Positions 23,801 to 33,960 of a DNA stretch of 64,000 nucleotides are shown here, piece by piece. The DNA lies in the NCBI GenBank assembly GCA_964398945.1, contig CAYNOT010000002.1, positions 248,001 through 312,000 of the forward strand. Direction: 5' to 3'. This stretch comes from JBGTGG01 sp964398945. Its GTDB lineage: Bacteria; Bacteroidota; Bacteroidia; Cytophagales; Cyclobacteriaceae. Positions within the stretch are counted from its first letter, which is position 1. Every line of letters begins with the position of its first letter. The translations under genes and the position numbers were made by a program. The notes beneath the pieces were generated by a model. The model was not told the origin of the DNA. It saw only the letters and a program-made list of their open reading frames with translations, and did not search any database.

Positions 23801-25033
23801 ATGTTATACTATTTGTTCGATTATTTGGATAAACAACTAGACCTGATAGGAGCAGGGGTGTTCAAGTACATCTCATTCCGGGCGGGTATGGCGGCAGTGT
23901 TTTCGTTGGTCATTACGATTGTTTTTGGCAGCAGCCTGATTAAATTTTTGCAAAAGAAACAAGTGGGTGAAGAAATTCGTGACTTGGGCCTCGAAGGGCA
24001 AGCGAAGAAAAAGGGAACCCCTACAATGGGCGGCTTGATAATCATTGCTGCAATCCTGGTTCCAACACTACTGTTTGCGCAACTAACCAATGTGTATGTA
24101 ATACTCCTGATCATATCTACAGTATGGTTGGGGCTGATTGGTTTTCTTGATGATTACATAAAAGTTTTTAAGAAAGACAAAGAAGGGTTGGCAGGACGGT
24201 TTAAAATTGTTGGCCAGGTGGGCCTTGGATTAATTGTGGGGTTGGTACTTTACTTCAATGACAGTGTTGTTATCCGGGAGGTAAATCCCGCAGCGGTGGG
24301 CATTGTGGCGCAAGATGGAATCCAGGATGATGAAATTGAAAAGATAGGATATCACGATGTTCGTTCTACGAAGACAACTGTTCCGTTCATGAAGAACAAT
24401 GAACTGGATTATGGAAACCTCATTCCTTTTTTGCCGAAAGACTATACCTGGATTGTTTACGTATTGGTCGTGATTATAGTGATCACCGGAGTATCGAATG
24501 GTGCAAACTTAACGGATGGAATTGATGGGCTTGCAGCAGGTGCATCTGGGATAATCGCGCTTACGCTGGCCATCTTCGCATACCTGTCTGGCCGTGTCGA
24601 TTTTAGTAGTTATTTAAATATTATGTACATCCCTAACCTGGCGGAGTTGGTAATTTTTTGCTCCGCTTTGGTAGGGGCGTGTTTGGGGTTTCTTTGGTAC
24701 AATGCATTTCCTGCACAAGTATTTATGGGCGATACCGGCAGCTTAACACTTGGTGGTGTGATCGCAGTGGTAGCATTGGCGATCCGTAAAGAATTGTTGA
24801 TCCCGGCACTGTGTGGGATTTTCCTGATCGAAAGTTTATCGGTGATGTTGCAGGTAGCGTATTTCAAGTATACCAAGAAGAAAACCGGGGAAGGGAAACG
24901 GATATTCCTGATGGCTCCATTGCACCATCATTACCAAAAGAAATCATTCCACGAATCTAAAATCGTAACCCGGTTTTGGATTGTAGGGATTTTATTGGCG
25001 ATTGTTACACTAGCAACCCTCAAACTAAGATGA
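23801..25033 (+). CDS. mraY: phospho-MurNAc-pentapeptide-transferase
   Basis: Makes lipid I at the inner membrane. 410 residues, about ten helices. Conserved KKGTPTMGGLIII, the Asp-rich FLDDYIKVFKKDKEGLAGRFK, NLTDGIDGLAAGASG and MGDTGSLTLGG are all intact, as is the C-terminal MAPLHHHYQKKSFHESKIV. Bacteroidota MraY carry the extra loop near residues 150-205, seen here. ATG 23801 follows the inserted repeat; murD overlaps its stop by 4 nt. Confidence 0.97.
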   Translation: MLYYLFDYLDKQLDLIGAGVFKYISFRAGMAAVFSLVITIVFGSSLIKFLQKKQVGEEIRDLGLEGQAKKKGTPTMGGLIIIAAILVPTLLFAQLTNVYVILLIISTVWLGLIGFLDDYIKVFKKDKEGLAGRFKIVGQVGLGLIVGLVLYFNDSVVIREVNPAAVGIVAQDGIQDDEIEKIGYHDVRSTKTTVPFMKNNELDYGNLIPFLPKDYTWIVYVLVVIIVITGVSNGANLTDGIDGLAAGASGIIALTLAIFAYLSGRVDFSSYLNIMYIPNLAELVIFCSALVGACLGFLWYNAFPAQVFMGDTGSLTLGGVIAVVALAIRKELLIPALCGIFLIESLSVMLQVAYFKYTKKKTGEGKRIFLMAPLHHHYQKKSFHESKIVTRFWIVGILLAIVTLATLKLR

Positions 25034-26385
25034 TAAATAAACTTGTCATATTGGGTGCAGGCGAAAGTGGAACAGGGGCAGCGTTGCTTGCAAAAGCCAA
25101 AGGCTACGCAGTATTTGTTTCGGATGAGGGAATGATCAAGGAAAAATACAAGCAGGAACTGGAGTGCAATTCTATTTTGTTTGAGGAAAGCACTCATTCA
25201 TTGGATCGTATTCTTGCTGCTGATCTGATCATTAAGAGCCCGGGAATTCCTGAAAAGGTGGAAGTTATCAAGAGAGCGAAAGAGGCGGGTATTGAAATCA
25301 TTGATGAAATCGAGTTTGCATTCAGGCATTTGACCGGAAAAGTAATCGCGATCACCGGAACCAATGGAAAGACAACAACAACATTACTAACCTATCATCT
25401 GTTGAAAGAAGCCGGGTTTAGCGTTGCCCTTGCCGGGAATGTTGGGGAAAGCCTGGCAAGAAAAGTTGCGGATGGAAACCATGATTGGTATGTGGTTGAG
25501 ATGAGCAGTTTCCAATTGGACGGAACGAAGACGTTTAAACCAGCGATAGGAATTTTATTGAACATCACGCCCGATCATTTGGATCGATACGCGTACTCGA
25601 TGAAAAACTATGTCGACTCCAAGTTTCAATTGGTAAAGAACATGGACAGGGAGCAAAACCTTATATTTTTTGATGAAGATAATTTGGTTGCTTCTCAAAT
25701 CGCAAAAAGAAATGTCAGGGCATCATTGTTGGCTATTTCCATACATGGAAATGAAAATGCTACCGCATTTTATGATGGATCGGCAATGTGTTTTGAAAAT
25801 GGATTAAAAATTCCTCAATCGGATACAACATTAAAAGGCTCCCATAATTTGATCAACACCATGGCCGCAGTTACCGCTGCTGTGAAAGCTGGTGTTAACG
25901 AGAAGCAAATTAAGTTGGCATTGAAAACATTTGTAAATGCACCGCATCGCTTGGAGCATGTAGCCAACATCAAAGGTGTTGATTTTGTCAACGACTCAAA
26001 AGCGACAAATGTGGATTCAGTTGTATATGCATTGGGAAGTTTTACAAACCCCATCATTTGGGTTGCGGGTGGAGTAGATAAAGGAAATGATTATGATCTC
26101 ATTCATCAATTAGTGGAAGAACGCGTGAAGGCATTGGTGTGTTTAGGAAAAGATAATGCAAAGCTAAAAAATTATTTTGCGGATAAAGTGGGGCAAATTG
26201 AAGAGACACAAAGTGTTTATGAGTTGGTGCGAATTGCATTAGCGGTGGCAGAAGCCGGTGATGTTGTATTGTTGTCACCAGCATGTGCAAGTTTTGATCT
26301 TTTTAAAAATTATGAAGACCGTGGTGATCAATTTCGCACGGAAGTATTGGCATTGAAAAAAGAAATAGAAAACGAGTTCGTATGA
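25030..26385 (+). CDS. murD: UDP-MurNAc-L-alanine:D-glutamate ligase
   Basis: Adds D-Glu to UDP-MurNAc-L-Ala. 451 residues. It starts MINKLVILGAGESGTGAALLA, has the ATP loop AITGTNGKTTTTLLTY, the MSSFQLDG block and the C-terminal LLSPACASFDLFKNYEDRGDQF that is specific to MurD. ATG 25030 overlaps the mraY stop (ATGA); an upstream ATG at 24976 would add 18 residues read from mraY and is rejected. Confidence 0.96.
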   Translation: MINKLVILGAGESGTGAALLAKAKGYAVFVSDEGMIKEKYKQELECNSILFEESTHSLDRILAADLIIKSPGIPEKVEVIKRAKEAGIEIIDEIEFAFRHLTGKVIAITGTNGKTTTTLLTYHLLKEAGFSVALAGNVGESLARKVADGNHDWYVVEMSSFQLDGTKTFKPAIGILLNITPDHLDRYAYSMKNYVDSKFQLVKNMDREQNLIFFDEDNLVASQIAKRNVRASLLAISIHGNENATAFYDGSAMCFENGLKIPQSDTTLKGSHNLINTMAAVTAAVKAGVNEKQIKLALKTFVNAPHRLEHVANIKGVDFVNDSKATNVDSVVYALGSFTNPIIWVAGGVDKGNDYDLIHQLVEERVKALVCLGKDNAKLKNYFADKVGQIEETQSVYELVRIALAVAEAGDVVLLSPACASFDLFKNYEDRGDQFRTEVLALKKEIENEFV

Positions 26386-27554
26386 TCAAGCTAAAAACAT
26401 GGGTTGATAAAAATTTGCAGGGCGATCCGGTTATCTGGGCGGTTGTTTTTGCATTGTCCATGATTAGTGTTTTGGTTGTATATAGCTCGATCGGAACATT
26501 GGCATACAAAAGAATGGTGAGCCCTGAACGGTATTTGTTCACACATGCCATGCACGTATGTGTAGGGTTGGCTGCCATGTGGTTTGCGCATAAAGTTGAT
26601 TATCGCTACTACTCAAGGCTCTCCAAACTGGCACTTTGGGCAAGTATTCCATTGTTGGTTTACACGTTCAAGTTTGGAACTTCCTTAAATGAAGCTTCGC
26701 GGTGGATTCAAATACCGTTTATCAATACATCTTTCCAACCTTCCGATTTTGCAAGCCTTGCTTTGATTATCAATATGGCAAGTATGCTTTCGAAGAAGCA
26801 GCAGAATATTGATGACATAAAGGAGTCGCTGATCCCGATTTTGATTTGGTGTGGCGTGATTTGCGGATTGATTGCATTGACAAATCTTTCGAGTGCACTT
26901 TTATTATTAGGTACCTGTGGCTTGATTATGTTTATTGGTCGTGTGCCTGTAAAATATTTGTGCATGTTGTTGTTGGTAGGTGTACTCGCTGGTGCAGCTG
27001 CACTTGAGTTTGGTGAACGTGCCAATACGGGTAAGAGCAGGCTCATGAATTTTATCAATGGAACAGAGCTTCCATTCCAGGCAAAGCATGCACGCATTGC
27101 CATTGCATCTGGTGGTGTTGTTGGTAAAGGCCCGGGCAATAGTGATCAGCGTAACATCCTTCCGCATCCCTATTCTGATTTTGTGTACGCTATTGTAATT
27201 GAAGAGTATGGAATGATTGGGGGTATTGTGGTTTTGGTGCTTTATCTCGTATTGCTCCATCGTGGAATGAAAGCAGCGTACAATAGTGAACGCGCTTTTG
27301 GCGGATTGCTTTCAGCGGGATTAAGTTTTGATTTGGTCTGTCAGGCAATGATCAACATGGGCGTGGTGGTTGGGCTGGGCCCTATTACCGGGCAACCACT
27401 TCCATTGATATCAATGGGAGGAACGTCAATGGTTTTTACCGGATTGGCAGTCGGAATTATTTTAAGTGTAAGCCGTGGCGAACGCGATGAAGAATGGGGA
27501 ACGGCAACGAATGACAGAAAAGAAAAAGAAATGAATGAGGTTTCAGCAGCATAG
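26382..27554 (+). CDS. ftsW: SEDS glycosyltransferase FtsW
   Basis: Polymerises septal lipid II together with FtsI. 390 residues, about ten membrane helices. Family signatures include NEASRWIQIPFINTSFQPSDFASLALI, KHARIAIASGGVVGKGPGNSDQR, the DFVYAIVIEEYGMIGG loop and GLGPITGQPLPLISMGGTSM. It overlaps murD by 4 nt and ends exactly where murG begins. A soluble, charged tail of about 30 residues is cytoplasmic. Confidence 0.95.
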   Translation: MIKLKTWVDKNLQGDPVIWAVVFALSMISVLVVYSSIGTLAYKRMVSPERYLFTHAMHVCVGLAAMWFAHKVDYRYYSRLSKLALWASIPLLVYTFKFGTSLNEASRWIQIPFINTSFQPSDFASLALIINMASMLSKKQQNIDDIKESLIPILIWCGVICGLIALTNLSSALLLLGTCGLIMFIGRVPVKYLCMLLLVGVLAGAAALEFGERANTGKSRLMNFINGTELPFQAKHARIAIASGGVVGKGPGNSDQRNILPHPYSDFVYAIVIEEYGMIGGIVVLVLYLVLLHRGMKAAYNSERAFGGLLSAGLSFDLVCQAMINMGVVVGLGPITGQPLPLISMGGTSMVFTGLAVGIILSVSRGERDEEWGTATNDRKEKEMNEVSAA

Positions 27555-28667
27555 ATGGAAGTGAGAACAACACCATATCGATTGATTTTTAGTGGCGGTG
27601 GGACTGGTGGCCACATCTTTCCGGCCGTGGCAATTGCGAATGCTTTTCGTGCGCGCCATCCTGAATCTGAAATCTTGTTTGTTGGTGCAGAAGGAAAAAT
27701 GGAAATGACACGCGTTCCGGAAGCCGGATATAAAATTATCGGGCTTTGGATCAGCGGATTCCAACGGAGGCTTACCCTTTCGAATTTATTGTTGCCAATT
27801 AAAATTATGGTGAGCTATTACCGGTCACTTCAGATTGTAAAAGCATTCCGGCCGGATATTGTGATCGGAACCGGGGGATATGCCAGCGGGCCAATGATGT
27901 TGGCAGCAACCTCAAACAATTTGCCGTGTATAATCCAGGAACAAAATTCTTTTGCGGGGTTGACCAATAAGAAAGCCGGAAATAAAGTAAGCAAAGTGTG
28001 TGTCGCATACGATAAGATGGAACGTTATTTTCCGAAATCTAAAATTGTTTTGACGGGCAATCCGGTTCGAAATGAAATCCTGTTGATTGAAGGAAAGCGT
28101 GAAAAGGGATTGGCAAGCTTCGGGTTTTCAAAAGAGAAGAAAACAGTATTGGTGATCGGGGGAAGCCTGGGTGCGCGTACGATCAACGAAAGTATTTTTG
28201 CAGGGATTGAAAAATTAATTGGGGGTGATATTCAATTGATCTGGCAAACCGGAAAACAATACTTCGATGAGTATTTAAAATTAATGGAACCATTTAAGGC
28301 GGTGAACATTCGGGTGAAAGAGTTTGTCAACGAAATGGATTTGGCGTACGCGACAGCGGATGTTGTGATCTCCCGCTCAGGCGCAATTGCGATTTCAGAA
28401 CTATGCATTATCGGCAAGCCGGTTATTTTAGTCCCTTCACCCAATGTTGCAGAAGACCACCAGACAAAGAATGCGATGGCATTGGTAGAAAAAGATGCAG
28501 CCATCATGATTTCGGACAAAGAAGCTAAGGAGAAATTAGTGCCCGCGGTTTTGGAATTGCTCTACAACACAAGTCGTGCTGAACAACTGAGTAAAAATAT
28601 AAAAGCATTGGCGAAGCCAAATGCCACAGAAGACATCGTGAACGAAATTGAAAAATTGATCGCGTGA
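27555..28667 (+). CDS. murG: UDP-GlcNAc:lipid I N-acetylglucosaminyltransferase
   Basis: Makes lipid II. 370 residues, GT28 family: SGGGTGGHIFPAVAIANAF in the N-terminal domain, GTGGYASGPMMLAA, EQNSFAGLTNK, and the donor site ISRSGAIAISELCIIGKPVILVPSP..EDHQTKNA. It starts at ATG 27555, immediately after the ftsW stop, and overlaps murC by 4 nt. Confidence 0.97.
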   Translation: MEVRTTPYRLIFSGGGTGGHIFPAVAIANAFRARHPESEILFVGAEGKMEMTRVPEAGYKIIGLWISGFQRRLTLSNLLLPIKIMVSYYRSLQIVKAFRPDIVIGTGGYASGPMMLAATSNNLPCIIQEQNSFAGLTNKKAGNKVSKVCVAYDKMERYFPKSKIVLTGNPVRNEILLIEGKREKGLASFGFSKEKKTVLVIGGSLGARTINESIFAGIEKLIGGDIQLIWQTGKQYFDEYLKLMEPFKAVNIRVKEFVNEMDLAYATADVVISRSGAIAISELCIIGKPVILVPSPNVAEDHQTKNAMALVEKDAAIMISDKEAKEKLVPAVLELLYNTSRAEQLSKNIKALAKPNATEDIVNEIEKLIA

Positions 28668-30058
28668 GGTTAAAGGATTACGATATCATTTATTTTTTAG
28701 GGATCGGAGGGATCGGAATGAGTGCGCTTGCGCGGTGGTTTAATCTTGCCGGAAAATCCGTAAGCGGATATGATCGTGTTCAAACTCCGTTAACTGATTC
28801 ATTGGCGAAAGAGGGGATCACTATCCATTATGATGATGCAGTCAATAGTATTCCTGATGAAGTGAAATCTAAAAAGGAAAAGACGTTGGTAATCTTTACC
28901 CCCGCCATTCCCAAAGACCATCAGGAACATGCATATCTAAAAAGTGAAGGCTACACGATTATGAAAAGGTCTGAAGTGTTGGGGTTGATTTCAAAAGATT
29001 ACTTCACCATTGCGGTAGCAGGTACACATGGAAAGACAACAACATCTTCTATGATTGCGCATATCTTAAAGTATGCAAAGAAAGACATGGTCGCATTCCT
29101 TGGCGGGATCACCACCAACTATGAAACCAATCTGGTGATGGAAGGCATGATTGGTGAAAAAACCCTTGTGGTTGCAGAAGCGGATGAGTTTGACCGTTCA
29201 TTCTTGCGTTTGTTTCCAAACATTGCTGTGATTACCAATGCAGATGCAGACCATTTGGATATTTATGGGGATCACGATAGCCTCACCACAAGTTTCAGGG
29301 ATTTTGTAAAACAAGTGAACCCGGAAGGAAGTTTATTTATTCATGAATCGATAAAAGAAAGTATAGCAACAGGTGTGGGACCGAAAACGGTTACTACCTA
29401 CGGTATGAGCCAGGGACAATTTTTGGCCAGCAATATAACCGCAAGGGGCGGATTTTTTGAGTTTGACCTTTTAGGTTTCGGCCGGGTTGAACAGGTAACG
29501 CTTGGTGTCCCTGGTTTTCATAACGTGGAAAATGCAGTTGCTGCAATTTTAGTTGCACACCAGGTTGGTGTTCCGATGGAGACGATCAAGCAAGCGTTGG
29601 CTTCCTTCACGGGAGTGAAGCGCAGGTTTGAGTTTGTTTTCAAAAATGATAAGGTCGTGTACATCGATGACTATGCACACCATCCTACCGAGATCACTGC
29701 ATTCCTTTCTTCTTTAAAGGAAATGTATCCTGCAAAAAAAATCACTGTGATTTTCCAGCCCCATTTGTATTCGCGCACACGCGATTTTGCAGCTGGGTTC
29801 TCGGAGAGCTTGAGCATGGCCGATACGGTTGTGCTTATGGATATTTACCCTGCACGGGAGCTGCCGATTGCAGGTGTGGATTCGGATATGATTTTTAAAA
29901 ACATAACGAGTCCCGTTAAAATGCTGACATCCAAAAAGGATCTATTGGAGAAATTCGATTCACTGGATGTTGAGGTCCTGGCCACTGTTGGCGCTGGTGA
30001 TATTGATACGTTTGTGAATCCTATTAAAAAATTAATTGCTGAGAAGTATGCGGTTTAA
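28664..30058 (+). CDS. murC: UDP-N-acetylmuramate:L-alanine ligase
   Basis: Adds the first L-Ala to UDP-MurNAc. 464 residues. FLGIGGIGMSALARWFNLAG at the start, the ATP loop VAGTHGKTTTSSMIAH, the EADEFDRSFLRLFPN block and the DDYAHHPTEI motif are all intact. The start is GTG 28664 overlapping murG; ftsQ begins within its last codons. Confidence 0.97.
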   Translation: MRLKDYDIIYFLGIGGIGMSALARWFNLAGKSVSGYDRVQTPLTDSLAKEGITIHYDDAVNSIPDEVKSKKEKTLVIFTPAIPKDHQEHAYLKSEGYTIMKRSEVLGLISKDYFTIAVAGTHGKTTTSSMIAHILKYAKKDMVAFLGGITTNYETNLVMEGMIGEKTLVVAEADEFDRSFLRLFPNIAVITNADADHLDIYGDHDSLTTSFRDFVKQVNPEGSLFIHESIKESIATGVGPKTVTTYGMSQGQFLASNITARGGFFEFDLLGFGRVEQVTLGVPGFHNVENAVAAILVAHQVGVPMETIKQALASFTGVKRRFEFVFKNDKVVYIDDYAHHPTEITAFLSSLKEMYPAKKITVIFQPHLYSRTRDFAAGFSESLSMADTVVLMDIYPARELPIAGVDSDMIFKNITSPVKMLTSKKDLLEKFDSLDVEVLATVGAGDIDTFVNPIKKLIAEKYAV

Positions 30059-30812
30059 ATTTAATATACGAAGGGAAATTAAGATCACCATTGCGGTAGT
30101 GGTCTTTTTTGGAATCATCGCTTTTACGGAAAGAATGCAGGGTACTGTTTCTGTTAAAGATGTAGTGATCAAAATTCAGAACACAGAAGACAACCATTTT
30201 ATCGATGAAGAGGATGTGCTTGACCTTATGCAAATCACCAGTGAAAATTTGCGGGGCGCGAGCATCGGGCAACTCAATTTAAAAGAGATCGAGAATAAAA
30301 TCAAGCGTGATGCTTTTGTAAAGAATGCAGAACTGTATTCAGATATCAAAGGAAACCTGGTGGTGAATGTTGAATTGAGAAGGCCAATCGCACGGATTGT
30401 GAAAAGCTATGGCCCCAGTGTTTATATCGCGGAAGATGGTGCCATTATGCCTACTTCCGAAAAATTCTCAGTCCGTACGTTGCTGATCAGTGGAGCACAA
30501 GCCCATCAATTTATGCACGAAGAAAACATTTTAAAGATAGGGGGTGGCAAGGAATTGTTCTCCATGATCAACCTGATCAGGAAGGATGAATTCTGGAAAG
30601 CGCAAATCGCGCAGATCGATATGGCATCTATCCACAAAATCACAATGTATCCACAAATTGGTGGACAACTAATAGAGTTTGGTAAACTGGAAAACATCGA
30701 TGTAAAATTTTCGAAGCTAAAAATATTTTATAAAGAGATACTTCCTCAAAAGGGATGGAATACCTATCACCGGGTAAACCTGGAGTATGAGGGACAAATT
30801 GTAACTGAATAG
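30048..30812 (+). CDS. ftsQ: cell division protein FtsQ
   Basis: 254 residues. A basic N-terminus (MRFKFNIRREIK), one membrane helix (ITIAVVVFFGIIAFT) and a periplasmic region with a POTRA-like domain (VVIKIQNTEDNHFIDEEDVLDLM..) then RDAFVKNAELYSDIKGNLVVNVELRRPIARI, the hallmark beta motif of FtsQ. It links the FtsL/FtsI-FtsW complex to the divisome. ATG 30048 overlaps the murC stop by 11 nt; an upstream TTG is rejected. Confidence 0.93.
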   Translation: MRFKFNIRREIKITIAVVVFFGIIAFTERMQGTVSVKDVVIKIQNTEDNHFIDEEDVLDLMQITSENLRGASIGQLNLKEIENKIKRDAFVKNAELYSDIKGNLVVNVELRRPIARIVKSYGPSVYIAEDGAIMPTSEKFSVRTLLISGAQAHQFMHEENILKIGGGKELFSMINLIRKDEFWKAQIAQIDMASIHKITMYPQIGGQLIEFGKLENIDVKFSKLKIFYKEILPQKGWNTYHRVNLEYEGQIVTE

Positions 30813-30846
30813 GATTTAAAACACAACCACTAAAAAAATATAGCGT

Positions 30847-32151
30847 ATGGAACAGGATAAAATTATTGTCGGGCTCGACATAGGCACAACAAAAATTTGT
30901 GCGATTGTTGGCCGCAAAAACGAATTCGGTAAACTGGAAGTCCTCGGCATGGGCAAAGCAGAATCTGAAGGTGTCGTGAAAGGAATCGTGTTCAACATTG
31001 ACAAAACGGTGTATGCCATTGAGCGGGCAATCAAAGAAGCCAGTGATCAATCAGGCATCGACATCGGTGAAGTAAATGTTGGTATTGCAGGACAACACAT
31101 CCGGAGTTTTATCCAACACGGTGGTATCACCCGTTCCTCTAAAGAAGATGAGATCACAATCGATGATGTTGAAAGACTGACACAAGATATGTACAGGATG
31201 GTGGTGCCTCCTGGTAGTCAGATCATTCATGTAATGCCCCAGGATTACATGGTGGATTATGAAGAAGGGATTAAAGAACCGGTTGGTATGTCGGGCGTAC
31301 GATTGGAAGCAGACTTCCACGTCATCACAGCACAAACCAACGCGATCAATAATATAAATAAGTGTGTGCGAAGGGGGGGATTGGAAATCCAGGATTTGAT
31401 TCTTGAGCCGTTAGCTTCCAGCCTTGCAGTGTTGAGCGATGAAGAAAAAGAAGCAGGTGTTTGTTTGATCGACATTGGTGGTGGTACAACGGACATTGCA
31501 ATTTTTTACGACAACATCATCCGGCATACGGCTGTGATCCCTTTCGGTGGAAACATCGTAACGAATGATATCAAACAAGGGTTGATGGTGTTGCCACAAC
31601 AGGCAGAACAACTGAAAACGAAATTTGGTAAAGCGATTTCTGAAGAAGCAAGCCCGAATGAAATTGTTTCCATTCCCGGAATCAGAAATCGTGCATCTAA
31701 AGAAATCTCCGTGCGTAACCTTTCCAATATCATTCAGGCGCGAATGGAAGAGATTGTGGAGATGGCGCATACAGAGATTATTACTTCAGGATTTGAAAAA
31801 CGATTGGCGGGCGGTATTGTCATCACCGGTGGTGGTGCGCAATTAAGTTGCTTAAAGCAATTGGTGGAATATATGACGGGTATGGATACGCGTATCGGCT
31901 ACCCGAATGAGCACCTTGGAAAAGGTAAAGTTGAGGTAGTGAAGAGTCCGATGTATGCTACGGCTGTAGGACTTGTACTTGCCGGGTTCCGCTCGCTTGA
32001 TGAGCGTGAAGATCGCTATAAGGAAGCAAGGGAAGTATTGCGACCTGCAAAAAAGAAGCGAGTAGTTACGTCCAAGACTTTTTTCAACGACATCCTGACG
32101 AAAACCAGGAGTTTGTTGATCGATGACCTGGACGAAAAAAATGAATACTAA
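30847..32151 (+). CDS. ftsA: actin-like division protein FtsA
   Basis: Anchors FtsZ to the membrane. 434 residues. ATP-binding motifs IIVGLDIGTTKICAIVGR (residues 5-22) and LIDIGGGTTDIAIF, the 1C domain containing VEDV-like regions, and GGIVITGGGAQL are typical. The C-terminal amphipathic end FNDILTKTRSLLIDDL is a plausible membrane-targeting segment, though followed by seven more residues. It lies 34 nt after ftsQ and 28 nt before ftsZ. Confidence 0.97.
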   Translation: MEQDKIIVGLDIGTTKICAIVGRKNEFGKLEVLGMGKAESEGVVKGIVFNIDKTVYAIERAIKEASDQSGIDIGEVNVGIAGQHIRSFIQHGGITRSSKEDEITIDDVERLTQDMYRMVVPPGSQIIHVMPQDYMVDYEEGIKEPVGMSGVRLEADFHVITAQTNAINNINKCVRRGGLEIQDLILEPLASSLAVLSDEEKEAGVCLIDIGGGTTDIAIFYDNIIRHTAVIPFGGNIVTNDIKQGLMVLPQQAEQLKTKFGKAISEEASPNEIVSIPGIRNRASKEISVRNLSNIIQARMEEIVEMAHTEIITSGFEKRLAGGIVITGGGAQLSCLKQLVEYMTGMDTRIGYPNEHLGKGKVEVVKSPMYATAVGLVLAGFRSLDEREDRYKEAREVLRPAKKKRVVTSKTFFNDILTKTRSLLIDDLDEKNEY

Positions 32152-32179
32152 TTGAGAACAACCACAAAAATTTACAATC

Positions 32180-33748
32180 ATGTTTGAAAAAGGATCGTAC
32201 AAATTCGAAATCCCTAAACACCATAAATCGATTATCAAAGTGATCGGGGTTGGTGGTGGCGGGAGCAATGCCGTGAACCACATGTTCAAGCAAGGCATTA
32301 AAGATGTTGAGTTCGTTGTTTGTAATACAGATTTACAAGCACTCAACAGTTCTGAAATCCCGAACAAATTACAAATCGGTGTAAACCTAACCGAAGGCCT
32401 TGGTTGCGGTGCGAACCCCGAAGTTGGGAAGAATGCAGCATTGGAAAGCAAAGATCAAATTCGCGAATTGCTCGCGGGGACCCGTATGGTATTTGTTACC
32501 GCAGGCATGGGTGGAGGAACAGGCACAGGCGCGGCTCCAGTAATCGCAAAGATTGCACGCGATATGGACATCTTAACGGTAGGGATTATCACTTCCCCTT
32601 TTGGTTTTGAAGGAAAGAAAAAAGCAGCGCAGGCTGAGCTCGGTATAGAAGAATTGAGAAATAACTGTGACACCGTACTCGTAATCTTAAATGATAAGTT
32701 GCGTGAGATTTATGGAAACCTGGCAATAGGGGAAGCGTTTGCGCAAGCTGATAATATTTTAACAACAGCCGCAAAAGGTATTGCTGAGATTATTACACTT
32801 ACGGGTTATGTGAATGTTGATTTTCAAGATGTACGCACGGTGATGCACAAAGCAGGGGCCGCTGTAATGGGTGCTGCGGAAACACGTGGTGAAAACCGCG
32901 CAATCAATGCAGCGCAAGAAGCACTCGCTTCCCCGTTGCTCGACAACAAAGACATCATGGGAGCGCAGAAAATTTTGTTGTCCATCATCTCAGGTGTGGA
33001 AGCCGAGTTGCAAATGGATGAGCTTACGGAGATCACAGAATACATTCAGCATCAGGCAGGTGATGAGGCAGAAGTAATCTTTGGTCATGGTATTGATCAG
33101 GAATTGAAAGATCGTATCCGTGTTACTGTTATTGCCACAGGCTTTGCGGTAGAGGGAAGAAAATACAGCAAGCCTGCTGAGGAAAAAAAGGTGCATGATT
33201 TGGACCGCTCGCAAGGTTGGTTGTTTGAGAGTACTGCAGATAATTCAAACGGTAAATCAACCGAGCCTGAATTGAAAATGGAGGTAAAAGACCAGAAACG
33301 CGAAGAGCCAAAGCAACAACCGCGGGAAGATTCCAACGACCGTGGTTTTGTCTTTACCGGTCCGTTCGTAAGCGTGGAGAATAATAATGCGCACGATGAC
33401 TTCGATGAATCAAATGATGATCTTTTTGGTGAAGATGAGTTTGACCATACAGCGGAGCGGTATTCAGATCAAACCATCAATGAAGATGGCATGATGCAAT
33501 TACGTTCTACCAAAGAGCGCTTGGCGCAACAAGCGAAAGAACGTCAGTCGAAATTGAAAGATGCACGCAAGTCGGAAATGAGCAAAGAAGAGTTCAATGA
33601 GAAGTGGTCGTTGCCGGCATACTTGCGCAAAGGCGTGAAGATGCAGAATGTACCACATTCTTCTGAGCAACATATTTCAAAATATAATTTGAACGATGAT
33701 AACTCCATACTTGGAAACAATAAATTCTTACATGACAATGTAGACTAG
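32180..33748 (+). CDS. ftsZ: cell division protein FtsZ
   Basis: Tubulin-like GTPase forming the Z ring. 522 residues. The GTP signature GMGGGTGTGAAPVIA is near residue 110, with VIGVGGGGSNAVNHM at the start and the T7 loop NVDFQDVRTVM. The core ends near residue 330; a long acidic linker (about 150 residues, Glu/Asp/Asn/Gln-rich) follows, then the conserved tail WSLPAYLRKGVKM (near 478-490) that binds FtsA and other partners. It is the last dcw gene, followed by a structured terminator. Confidence 0.97.
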   Translation: MFEKGSYKFEIPKHHKSIIKVIGVGGGGSNAVNHMFKQGIKDVEFVVCNTDLQALNSSEIPNKLQIGVNLTEGLGCGANPEVGKNAALESKDQIRELLAGTRMVFVTAGMGGGTGTGAAPVIAKIARDMDILTVGIITSPFGFEGKKKAAQAELGIEELRNNCDTVLVILNDKLREIYGNLAIGEAFAQADNILTTAAKGIAEIITLTGYVNVDFQDVRTVMHKAGAAVMGAAETRGENRAINAAQEALASPLLDNKDIMGAQKILLSIISGVEAELQMDELTEITEYIQHQAGDEAEVIFGHGIDQELKDRIRVTVIATGFAVEGRKYSKPAEEKKVHDLDRSQGWLFESTADNSNGKSTEPELKMEVKDQKREEPKQQPREDSNDRGFVFTGPFVSVENNNAHDDFDESNDDLFGEDEFDHTAERYSDQTINEDGMMQLRSTKERLAQQAKERQSKLKDARKSEMSKEEFNEKWSLPAYLRKGVKMQNVPHSSEQHISKYNLNDDNSILGNNKFLHDNVD

Positions 33749-33778
33749 GCCTGTATTGAATTCAGGCCGTAAAGGCAT

Positions 33779-33865
33779 GGCACCCTGGTATGACAGGTAT
33801 TTTACTCCATTCGTAGTGGTTGTTGGTTGTAAATACTTTTTGCCGGTATCGGGGTGCCTTTTTTT
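33779..33865 (+). terminator. large structured terminator after ftsZ
   Basis: GGCACCC (33779-33785) pairs with GGGTGCC (33852-33858), followed by seven T (33859-33865). Inside, TGGTAT and GTATTTTAC can pair with partners near GTAAATAC and GGTATC, giving a long bulged stem. A shorter GGCCTG/CAGGCC hairpin precedes it at about 33748-33768. Confidence 0.65.
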
Positions 33866-33960
33866 ATTGAACAATAGAAATTTTGGCGGTGGGGGGAATT
33901 AGGGTCAAAAGACGATAGTGGGTTTTTGAAGTGGCTACTTAAAAGATTAAGAAAAGGAAA

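Noticed and set aside
24976..25029. Upstream start for murD adding 18 residues
   Set aside because: The extension is read from the mraY C-terminus in another frame; the ATGA overlap at 25030 fits the operon and the family start.
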